A stretch of 8,066 nucleotides of DNA. Origin: Candidatus Avipropionibacterium avicola (GTDB lineage Bacteria; Actinomycetota; Actinomycetes; Propionibacteriales; Propionibacteriaceae). The DNA lies in the NCBI GenBank assembly GCA_018715445.1, contig DVLP01000262.1:1-8066 (forward strand), given 5' to 3'. The translations under genes were made by a program, and so were the position numbers. A model generated the notes under the pieces. It saw only the letters and a program-made list of their open reading frames with translations, searched no databases and was not told where the DNA came from. Positions within the stretch are counted from its first letter, which is position 1, and every line of letters begins with the position of its first letter. This document shows positions 1-5,913 of this stretch, piece by piece.

Positions 1-57
1 AGCTCGTCCCCACGTCCCCCGAGCTCGTCCACACGTCCCCCGAGCCCGTCGAGGGGC
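1..57 (+). repeat. 21-base tandem repeat inside the HNH gene
   Basis: Bases 1-21 and 22-42 are the same 21-base unit with one mismatch (unit begins AGCTCGTCC and ends CACGTCCCCCG). A third, degenerate copy starts at 43 as AGCCCGTCGAGGGG. Because the unit is a multiple of three, it encodes a seven-residue repeat (ELVPTSP, ELVHTSP, EPVEGHK). The third copy resembles the short dispersed repeat with core GAGCCTGTCGAAGGG that I recall as common in some actinobacterial genomes, which often reads as EPVEG in proteins. More copies may lie to the left of the window. Confidence 0.6.
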
Positions 58-983
58 ACAAGCCGGACGGATTGGTAGCCGAATCGGGCTGGGAAGCACG
101 AGCACGACTGCTCCCCGAATCAGGCGTCGGATGGGCCGTGCGGAAGTGGTGGAACGAGGTTGGCTACCACCAGATCGATGACAAGCAACAGCTCCAGATC
201 CCAACAGCACAACCAGATCCCGACGATGCCAAACCCGGCGTGATCGACGAACCCAGTCTGGTTGATGAATCCGGGATCTGGATCCAAGAGTCCGACACCA
301 TCTGGACCGCGCCCCACGACGCCACCCCCGACTCCGGCACCGCGAACCACCCCGCCCACGACCATCCACACGATCCAGCAGCCCAGCGGGGTCCGTTGCC
401 TGAGTCCGCAGCCGGCATCGTCGAGGCCTTGCGTGACATCCCGGTGGAGAAGCTTCGTCCCCAGGCTGTGTTGAACGTGCATGTCAGCTACGAAGCCCTC
501 ACCGCCGGCACCGGAGTCTGCCGGGTCGATGACCTCGGACCCCATGTCCTGCAACTCGTGCAAGGCTGGCTGGGCCGCAGCAGCGTCCGGCTCAACCCCG
601 TCATCGACCTGCCCGCCGGGATGATGCCGGTCGACAGCTACGAAATCCCCCAACGCCTGCGCCAACACCTCGACCTGCGCATGCCGACCAGCGTGTTCCC
701 TTGGTCAGCCTCGAGAGGCCGCCTCGACCTGGACCACACCCAGCCCTACGACACCGACGGGCCGCCGGGACAGACCCGGATCGGCAACCTCGCTCCACTG
801 GCACGGTTCGAGCATCGTTTGGTCACCCACGGCCGATGGTCCAGGCGACAACCCGAGCCCGGGACCGTACTGTTCCGGGCGCCCCACGGCCAGATCCTGC
901 TGGTCGACCCCAACGGCACACACGCCCTGGCCGACAACCAGTTCGCCCAACACGTGTGGAACGCCGCCGCGCACCCGGGGTGA
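3..983 (+). CDS. HNH endonuclease, DUF222/13E12 family, C-terminal part (5' end outside window)
   Basis: The reading frame is open from base 3 to a TGA at 981-983, with no stop up to the window edge. The first in-window start, TTG at 72, is therefore probably internal, and the gene is the 3' portion of a longer family member (usually about 400-500 residues). Counting from TTG 72, residues 1-115 are a low-complexity linker rich in Pro, Asp and His. Residues about 116-200 resemble the conserved DUF222 tail (LRPQAVLNVHVS, PVIDLPAG, PVDSYEIPQRLR). Residues 208-256 are the HNH domain, with DLDH (H222), the GPPGQT loop, GNLAPL (N239) and FEHRL (H248). The zinc-binding cysteines of many HNH proteins are absent, as I recall for this actinobacterial subgroup. 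The family is multicopy in actinobacteria and its biological role is poorly known. The family call is firm; the activity is inferred. Confidence 0.85.
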   Translation, partial: LVPTSPELVHTSPEPVEGHKPDGLVAESGWEARARLLPESGVGWAVRKWWNEVGYHQIDDKQQLQIPTAQPDPDDAKPGVIDEPSLVDESGIWIQESDTIWTAPHDATPDSGTANHPAHDHPHDPAAQRGPLPESAAGIVEALRDIPVEKLRPQAVLNVHVSYEALTAGTGVCRVDDLGPHVLQLVQGWLGRSSVRLNPVIDLPAGMMPVDSYEIPQRLRQHLDLRMPTSVFPWSASRGRLDLDHTQPYDTDGPPGQTRIGNLAPLARFEHRLVTHGRWSRRQPEPGTVLFRAPHGQILLVDPNGTHALADNQFAQHVWNAAAHPG

Positions 984-1021
984 CCATTGCGTTCGAGTCG
1001 TTCGAGGACTTGACTGGAGGC

Positions 1022-1729
1022 ATGGATGCCTCATCGTTGAGCAGCGAACAACTCGAGCAGTACGACCGTGACGGTTGGACGGTCCTCCCCGGGCTGCTGA
1101 GCCGGGACGAGACGGCCGCGATCAGTGCCGAGGCCGATCGGCTGGTCGATCACCAGCCGTCCCACACCCCGACGGGCTGGGTCTTCGGACTGCACTCCCA
1201 GGATGACCTCTGCCAGCAGATTGCTCGCGATCCTCGGGTGGTGACGCCGGTGCAGCAGCTGGTCGGCCCGGGCGTCTCGATCCATTCGTCCAAGCTGGTC
1301 ACCAAGCTCGCGCAGGACGCCACCCAGTGCAACTGGCATCAGGACGAGGCGTTCTACTCCGACACCGAGGACCCGGCGATGCTGAGTGGCTGCCGGATGT
1401 CGATCTGGATCCCGCTGCAGGACGTCGACCAGGACAACGGCTGTCTCTACATCGTGCCCGGCAGCCACCGGTGGGGGCTCGATCCGTACGAACTGGTGGG
1501 GGAGGGACACTGCCGTCGTCAGGTGCTGCGCACCGACCTGGCCGACGAGCAGTGCATGGCCGTCCCGCTGTCAGCCGGGGACTGCCTGTTCTTCAGTGCC
1601 TACCTCTGGCACCACTCCAAGGGCAACGCGTCGGACGAGCTGCGCCGGGCGTTCATCGTGTCGTACCAGGAGGCTCGCGTGCCACGCAACGCCTACGGCG
1701 ACCCCGCCGAGGTCCTGGTCCCTGGGTGA
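1022..1729 (+). CDS. PhyH-family Fe(II)/2-oxoglutarate-dependent dioxygenase
   Basis: This is a 235-residue protein of the phytanoyl-CoA dioxygenase (PhyH) family, probably cytosolic. These enzymes hydroxylate a small molecule using Fe(II), oxygen and 2-oxoglutarate. The N-terminus (LEQYDRDGWTVLPGLLS) is the usual PhyH opening. The iron ligands are the HxD pair H106/D108 (CNWHQDEAFY) and distal H197 in WHHSKGNAS. R208/R209 in RRAFIVSYQ is the likely 2-oxoglutarate-binding arginine. The DNGCLYIVPGSHRWG segment is also typical. Length is at the short end for the family. ATG 1022 was chosen because it fits the family N-terminus, but its best Shine-Dalgarno (GGAGG, 1016-1020) is only one base away; GAGGA at 1004-1008 is 13 bases away. 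An upstream GTG at 980 overlaps the HNH stop and would add 14 residues. Substrate unknown; some PhyH enzymes act on phosphonates, but the phosphonate genes here are about 2-4 kb away. Confidence 0.88.
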   Translation: MDASSLSSEQLEQYDRDGWTVLPGLLSRDETAAISAEADRLVDHQPSHTPTGWVFGLHSQDDLCQQIARDPRVVTPVQQLVGPGVSIHSSKLVTKLAQDATQCNWHQDEAFYSDTEDPAMLSGCRMSIWIPLQDVDQDNGCLYIVPGSHRWGLDPYELVGEGHCRRQVLRTDLADEQCMAVPLSAGDCLFFSAYLWHHSKGNASDELRRAFIVSYQEARVPRNAYGDPAEVLVPG

Positions 1730-1743
1730 GGTACACCAGCAGA

Positions 1744-1783
1744 TGACCGGCCCTCGGCGACGGCGACAGAGCTGGCCAGGTCA
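1744..1783. terminator. Candidate bidirectional terminator hairpin between convergent genes
   Basis: TGACCGGCC (1744-1752) can pair with GGCCAGGTCA (1774-1783), leaving one bulged base, and CTC/GAG can pair just inside. The hairpin fills the 51-base gap between the dioxygenase stop and the rimK-like stop, and its right arm includes that stop codon. There is no T tract, so classical intrinsic termination is uncertain, but tract-less hairpins are common at actinobacterial 3' ends. Confidence 0.35.
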
Positions 1784-2971
1784 GGCCTCGGCAGAAGCAT
1801 CCTTCGGCAACTTGCGCACCCGGCTGCGGCGACGCTTGCGGGTCGGGATCATCGACCGCATCTCCTCGAGCTTGCCGAAGCAGAGCAGACGGTCCCCGTC
1901 CTGCAGCTCGTGGCTGCGACGCGGATTCGGGATCACGGTGGCACCCCGGTGCAGGGTCAGCACGGAGATGTCACGCTCGTTCAGCCCGGAGTCGCCGACG
2001 GTCTTGCCGACCAGCTCCGAGCCGTGGTGCACCACGATCTCGGCGACCCCGTACCCGGTCGACACTGTCAGGCGCTGACGGATGTCGATGTCGGGGAACG
2101 CGACCTGGTTGTCGATGTAGTCGATGATCGCCCCGGCGATGTCCAGGTTGGTCGCGGTCTCGATCCCCTCCAGCCCGGGTGAGGAGTTGACCTCCATCAC
2201 CAGGGGCCCGTCCTTGCCCTCGAGCATGTCGACCCCGGCCACCCGCAGACCCATGATCTGCGCCGAGCGCACCGCAGCCTCCTCGAAGGCCGGGTCCAAC
2301 GACACGGGTTCGACCCGGCCGCCACGGTGCACGTTGGAGCGGAACTCGTCACCCTCGGCGATCCGGCGCATCGCGGCAACCACCCGGTCACCGACGACCA
2401 GGGCACGCACGTCGCGACCCTTGCTCTCCGACACGAAGCTCTGGATCAGCACGTTCTGCCGGGTCCACTGCAGGGTCTCGATGATCGCCTCGGCCACCTT
2501 CAGCTCCGGTGCCAGGATCACCCCGATGCCCTGCGTACCCTCCAGCAACTTGATGACCACTGGTGCGCCACCGACCCGCGCGATAGCCGGCAGCACATCG
2601 GCCCGGTCCCGGACGAAGGTCGTGGGCGGCATCCCGATCCCGTGGCGCGACAGGATCTGCGTCGCACGCAACTTGTCACGGGAGTTGGTGATGCCGTACG
2701 AGGTGTTGGGCGTGTAGACGTCCATCTGCTCGAACTGGCGCACCACGGCGGTCCCGAAGTAGGTGATGGACGGGCCGACCCGCGGCAGCACCGCGTCGTA
2801 GCTGGACAGCGGCTTGCCACGGAACTGCAGGTCGGGTTCATCACCGGACAAGTCGATGCCGAAGCGGAGCGTGTTCAACACCTTGACGGTGTGACCGCGG
2901 TCCTCGGCAGCAGCACGCAGCCGTCGAGTGGAGTAACAACTCGGCGCGCGCGAGAGAATCGCCAGTTTCAT
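1781..2971 (-). CDS. rimK: RimK-type glutamate ligase with C-terminal TrkA_C (RCK_C) domain
   Basis: This is an ATP-grasp ligase of the RimK family, 396 residues from the chosen start. RimK adds glutamates to the C-terminus of ribosomal protein S6 in proteobacteria; the target here is inferred. Residues 1-90 match the RimK N-terminal domain (MKLAILSRAPSCYSTRRLR). SRDKLRATQIL (97-107), GGAPVVIKLLEGTQGIGV (134-151), GRDVRALVVGDRVVAAM (185-201), EFRSNVHRGG (209-218) and GPLVMEVNSSPGLEGIE (255-271) are the ATP-grasp and RimK signatures. Standard RimK is about 300 residues. Here residues about 298-376 form an added TrkA_C-like domain (VAEIVVHHGSELVGKTVGD to DGDRLLCFG), followed by a basic tail (TRKRRRSRVRKLPK). 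ATG at 2971 gives the usual MK(L/I)AILSR start; the longer reading from 3016 would overlap the divergent partner gene. Confidence 0.9.
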   Translation of the reverse strand: MKLAILSRAPSCYSTRRLRAAAEDRGHTVKVLNTLRFGIDLSGDEPDLQFRGKPLSSYDAVLPRVGPSITYFGTAVVRQFEQMDVYTPNTSYGITNSRDKLRATQILSRHGIGMPPTTFVRDRADVLPAIARVGGAPVVIKLLEGTQGIGVILAPELKVAEAIIETLQWTRQNVLIQSFVSESKGRDVRALVVGDRVVAAMRRIAEGDEFRSNVHRGGRVEPVSLDPAFEEAAVRSAQIMGLRVAGVDMLEGKDGPLVMEVNSSPGLEGIETATNLDIAGAIIDYIDNQVAFPDIDIRQRLTVSTGYGVAEIVVHHGSELVGKTVGDSGLNERDISVLTLHRGATVIPNPRRSHELQDGDRLLCFGKLEEMRSMIPTRKRRRSRVRKLPKDASAEA

Positions 2972-2982
2972 CAGGTCCCTGC

Positions 2983-2987
2983 AAGGA
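2983..2987 (+). promoter_or_regulatory. Ribosome binding site for the rimB-like gene
   Basis: AAGGA lies 7 bases before GTG 2995 and decides that start. The nearby ATG at 2987 is in another frame. The gap between the two divergent start codons is only 23 bases, so the promoters of both genes must reach into each other's coding sequence. Confidence 0.55.
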
Positions 2988-2994
2988 TGAGCGT

Positions 2995-3480
2995 GTGGGT
3001 GGACAGCAACATTCAAACATCATCGCAGGCTGGCGCGAATGGGTGGGCCTGCCGGGGCTCGGCGTGCCGTGGATCAAGGCCAAGCTCGACACCGGGGCCC
3101 GTACCTCGGCCCTGCACGCCTTCGACCTGAGCGAGTTCACCCGCGACGGTACGGACTGGGTGCGGTTCGCGATCCATCCGTGGCAGGTCTCGGCCGCCGA
3201 CACGATGACCGCCGAGCTGCCGATCCACGACCGACGACGGGTCCGCAGCTCCTCGGGCCATGTCAGCGAGCGACTGGTGGTGCGCACCGACCTGGACCTG
3301 CTCGGGAGGCGGATCACCGCCGAGGTCACGCTGACCCGCCGTGACGAAATGGGCTTTCGGATGCTCATCGGTCGCGAAGCGTTGCGCCAGGGGTTCCTGG
3401 TCGACTCCGGGAGCTCCTACTTGGGCGCCCGCCCGCCACGGCACCTGCGCCGACGCAATCGTCACCCCGATCCCGGCTGA
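2995..3480 (+). CDS. rimB: RimB-type retropepsin-like protease (COG4067, 'ATP-dependent zinc protease')
   Basis: This is a 161-residue protein of the putative ATP-dependent zinc protease family (Pfam Zn_protease), which is structurally retropepsin-like. The N-terminus GWREWVGLPGLGVPWIKAKL leads into the aspartic-protease-like motif LDTGARTSALHA (D32-T33-G34). It is followed by RRVRSSSGHVSERLVV (81-96), LTRRDEMGFRMLIGREAL (113-130) and FLVDSGSSYL (134-143), all family landmarks. The last 18 residues, rich in Arg and Pro, are not conserved in anything I recognise. In Pseudomonas the rimABK genes act together, with RimB modulating or trimming RimK-added glutamate tails. Here it is divergent from rimK rather than in one operon. 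GTG 2995 has a well-placed AAGGA. Confidence 0.85.
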   Translation: MGGQQHSNIIAGWREWVGLPGLGVPWIKAKLDTGARTSALHAFDLSEFTRDGTDWVRFAIHPWQVSAADTMTAELPIHDRRRVRSSSGHVSERLVVRTDLDLLGRRITAEVTLTRRDEMGFRMLIGREALRQGFLVDSGSSYLGARPPRHLRRRNRHPDPG

Positions 3481-3587
3481 GCGCCACGGCAGACATGACC
3501 GGATCATCACCTCGGCATGGCGCCATCAGCCACGGCGACACTAGCGTTGACCACGCAACTGTCCTGCCAGCAAGAGGATCGACGACC
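3481..3587 (+). promoter_or_regulatory. Intergenic region with palindrome, candidate promoter elements and RBS
   Basis: This gap separates rimB from the AP-superfamily gene. It holds a perfect 10-base palindrome ATGGCGCCAT at 3517-3526, flanked by GGC and, after two bases, GCC. This could be an operator or a weak rimB terminator hairpin. TAGCGT at 3542-3547 fits an actinobacterial TANNNT -10, and TTGACC at 3547-3552 looks like a -35; they overlap, so only one can be used. AGAGGA at 3573-3578 lies 9 bases before ATG 3588 and is a good ribosome binding site. Confidence 0.4.
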
Positions 3588-4490
3588 ATGAGTGAGCATC
3601 CCAGGCATGTGCTGTTCGTGGGGATCGACGGCGTCCGATGGGACGTCCTGCAGAGCGTGGCGACCCCGAGTCTCGACCGGGTCGCCGACGTCGGCTTCGC
3701 CACCCCACTGCAGATCCATGCCACCGGTCGCAGCATCTCCGGTCCGTCGTGGGCCACGATGTTCACCGGCACCCTGACCGGCTCCCACCAGATCCACGAC
3801 AACGACTTCACCCGTGCTCGACTGGCTGAGCACCCCGATGTCATCTCGACTGCGGTACGGCATCGGGAGGGACTCCAGTCCTGGGCCGGGGCGGACTGGC
3901 TACCGCTGGTGACCGAGGAGTCCGGTGGGCCGCTGCTGGCCCTCGGTGGCTACGGGTCCGACCGCAACCGGTCGCCCGATGCCACTCCTGCCGACTGGTA
4001 CGAGGGTGACAAGCAGGTCACCGACCGCGCCGTGGCGGCACTCAGCTCGTACGACTCGGCCACCGGTTCGATCACCTTCGTCTACCTGCACGCCGTCGAC
4101 GTCGCCGGCCACAAGCTGGGGGTCGGTGACGGCTACCGCGAGGCGATCATCGAGTCCGACCGCCGTCTCGGCGCCGTGCTCGACGCCGTTGAGGCGCGAC
4201 CCACCCGGGCCGACGAGGACTGGTTGGTCATCGTGGCCACCGACCACGGCCACCGCGACGAGGGCGGCCACGGTGACGACTCGGTGGAGGAGCGGACCGC
4301 CTGGATCGCCGCCTGCGGCACCGACATCCCCACCGATGCCGACCACCTGATGGTGGAGCAGGCCGACGTCGCCGGCCACATCCTGCACGTGTTGCAGGTC
4401 CCGCCGGTCTCCGACGCCTTCGTCGGCGTACCGTTCGGGACCCGAACCGCACCGATCACCAGCGAAGGCAGGCCGTCCGCAGCTCGGTGA
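3588..4490 (+). CDS. Alkaline phosphatase superfamily hydrolase (nucleotide pyrophosphatase/phosphodiesterase-like)
   Basis: This is a 300-residue metal-dependent hydrolase of the alkaline phosphatase superfamily. Metal ligands are visible as D14 (FVGIDGVRWD), D171 and H175 (DVAGH), D219-H220 (VATDHGHRDEGGHGDD) and H228. The nucleophile segment GRSISGPSWATMFTG aligns with the T-x-P nucleophile motif of NPP and PhnA enzymes, which puts Ser51 in the nucleophile position. The segment SHQIHDNDF after it is typical of a phosphodiesterase/sulfatase-like subgroup. There is no signal peptide or membrane segment, so it is probably cytosolic. ATG 3588 was preferred over the longer frame from 3495 because it has a good RBS and starts just before the conserved strand. 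It converges with the aldehyde dehydrogenase and overlaps its 3' end by 35 bases. Its substrate cannot be read from sequence; phosphate-ester or phosphonate-ester hydrolysis would fit the neighbourhood. Confidence 0.85.
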   Translation: MSEHPRHVLFVGIDGVRWDVLQSVATPSLDRVADVGFATPLQIHATGRSISGPSWATMFTGTLTGSHQIHDNDFTRARLAEHPDVISTAVRHREGLQSWAGADWLPLVTEESGGPLLALGGYGSDRNRSPDATPADWYEGDKQVTDRAVAALSSYDSATGSITFVYLHAVDVAGHKLGVGDGYREAIIESDRRLGAVLDAVEARPTRADEDWLVIVATDHGHRDEGGHGDDSVEERTAWIAACGTDIPTDADHLMVEQADVAGHILHVLQVPPVSDAFVGVPFGTRTAPITSEGRPSAAR

Positions 4491-5913
4491 AGAACTCCCA
4501 GGTGTCGGGGGAGCACTCCGCCGGGCCCAGCTGGGAGGCCTTGGTACCCAGGTGCGGCAAGTGGGCGTAGGCGCCCACTCCGGGTCGGTTGACGTGCAGC
4601 ATGCCGGCCTCGAGGCGCTGCAGGCCGTCGAAGATGGTCGACGGGTCCTGGGTGAAGACGGTGGCCGACATGCCGTATCTCACCGAGTTGGCGATCTCGA
4701 CCGACTCGTCGAAGCCGTCACTGGCGATCACGGCCAGCACCGGACCGAAGATCTCCTCCTGGGCCAGCTCACTGTCGCCGGCCACGCCGGTGATCACGGT
4801 CGGCTCCACGTAGTGACCGTCGAGCTCCCGCCCGTCGACGGTGACCGTTGCCGCCCGCCCACCGCAGCGCACCTCGGCGCCCTCGGCACGGGCCCTGTCG
4901 ATCGCAGCGAGACAGGCCCGTCGACGATCCTCGTTCACGACCGGGCCGATGTCGGACCACGGCGCCGTGCCCGGACCCACCCGCATCCGCGACACCTCGG
5001 CGACCACCCGATCGACCAACGCGTCGTGGACCCGTCGGTCGACCACCACCCGGCTCGTGGCACTGCACCGTTGGCCCGACTGGCCGTACGCACCGTGCAC
5101 GATGGCCTTGGTGGCCTCGTCCAGATCGGCATCGTGGCAGATGACCACGGCATTCTTGCCGCCCAACTCCAACTGGGTCCGCAACAGCCTCGGCGCCCCG
5201 GCCACGTTGATCGCCTGTCCCACCGGAAGTGAACCAGTGAAGGAGATCCCTGCCACCCGTGCATCGTCCACCAAGGCCTCGCCGGGTTCGCGGTCACCCT
5301 GGACGAGGTTCAGCACGCCGGACGGGATCCCCGCCTGGTCGAGGATGTCGACCAGCAGGGCCGCGGTCAGTGGTGTCAGCGGCGATGGCTTCAGCACCGC
5401 CGTGCAGCCACCGACCAGCGCCGGCACCACCTTCCACACCGGGATCGCCAGCGGGAAGTTCCACGGCGTGACCAGCCCGACCACCCCGAGTGGCTTGCGG
5501 AAGGTCCAGGCCATGGTGCGGGGTTCCTCGGCCGGCACCGTCAACCCGTTGAGGCGGCGACCCTCGCCGACCAGGAAGGTGGTGATGGCGATCGCCCGGT
5601 CCACCTCCCCGTTCGCCTCGCCCAGCCGCTTGCCCTGCTCGCGGGTGATCACTGCGGCGACCTCGTCCCGGCGGGACCGTAGGCCGTCGGCCAGTCCGGC
5701 GACCAGCTCGGCCCGGTCGATCGGGCCGACCTGCTCCCAACTCGGTTGCGCTGCGGCGGCGGCATCGATCGCGCGGGTCACATCCGCAGCGGTGGACTCG
5801 GCCACCTCGCCGAGCACATCACTGACATCGGCCGGGTTGCGGTTGGTACGAGTCTGATTCGTCGTTTCCCAATGTCCATTGATGAAATTGCCGGTCAGGT
5901 GCTGCTCAGGCAT
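4456..5913 (-). CDS. NAD(P)-dependent aldehyde dehydrogenase, candidate phosphonoacetaldehyde dehydrogenase
   Basis: This is a full-length 485-residue aldehyde dehydrogenase. Catalytic features are all present: TPWNFP with N152, the nucleotide-binding FTGS (225-228), ELGGKN with E249, the nucleophile C283 in SGQRCSATSR, and EEIFGP with E387. Sequence style (GEGRRLNGLTVPAEEP, KPLGVVGLVTPWNFPLAIP, HLGTKASQLGP) is closest, by eye, to the ketoglutarate-semialdehyde and succinate-semialdehyde dehydrogenase group rather than to rhizobial PhnY. The ATG overlaps the end of phnA by 8 bases and has a GAGGGG RBS (5921-5926) 7 bases upstream, so the two are cotranscribed and probably translationally coupled. 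From this context it is inferred to oxidise phosphonoacetaldehyde to phosphonoacetate for PhnA. Arg106, Arg288 and Arg443 are candidates for phosphonate contacts. Semialdehyde oxidation unrelated to phosphonates remains possible. Confidence 0.92.
   Translation of the reverse strand: MPEQHLTGNFINGHWETTNQTRTNRNPADVSDVLGEVAESTAADVTRAIDAAAAAQPSWEQVGPIDRAELVAGLADGLRSRRDEVAAVITREQGKRLGEANGEVDRAIAITTFLVGEGRRLNGLTVPAEEPRTMAWTFRKPLGVVGLVTPWNFPLAIPVWKVVPALVGGCTAVLKPSPLTPLTAALLVDILDQAGIPSGVLNLVQGDREPGEALVDDARVAGISFTGSLPVGQAINVAGAPRLLRTQLELGGKNAVVICHDADLDEATKAIVHGAYGQSGQRCSATSRVVVDRRVHDALVDRVVAEVSRMRVGPGTAPWSDIGPVVNEDRRRACLAAIDRARAEGAEVRCGGRAATVTVDGRELDGHYVEPTVITGVAGDSELAQEEIFGPVLAVIASDGFDESVEIANSVRYGMSATVFTQDPSTIFDGLQRLEAGMLHVNRPGVGAYAHLPHLGTKASQLGPAECSPDTWEFFTELRTACLRW

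Noticed and set aside
1..57. CRISPR array
   Set aside because: The repeats are directly adjacent with no spacers, are in frame within a gene, and number only two to three.
701..1021. N-terminal extension of the dioxygenase frame back to 701
   Set aside because: This stretch overlaps the conserved HNH domain in another frame and encodes a Pro/Arg-rich sequence unlike PhyH proteins.
2972..3016. Longer start for the rimK-like gene at 3016
   Set aside because: The extra 15 residues are not RimK-like and would overlap the divergent rimB-like start; MKLAILSR at 2971 is the canonical N-terminus.
3495..3587. Longer start for the AP-superfamily gene at 3495
   Set aside because: The added residues are not conserved-looking, no suitable RBS was seen for it, and ATG 3588 has AGAGGA at 9 bases and directly precedes the conserved first strand.
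4841..5857. Long plus-strand open frame (338 codons)
   Set aside because: It lies opposite the complete aldehyde dehydrogenase, its product is Ser/Pro/Arg-rich with no recognisable motif, and it is typical of antisense frames in high-GC DNA.
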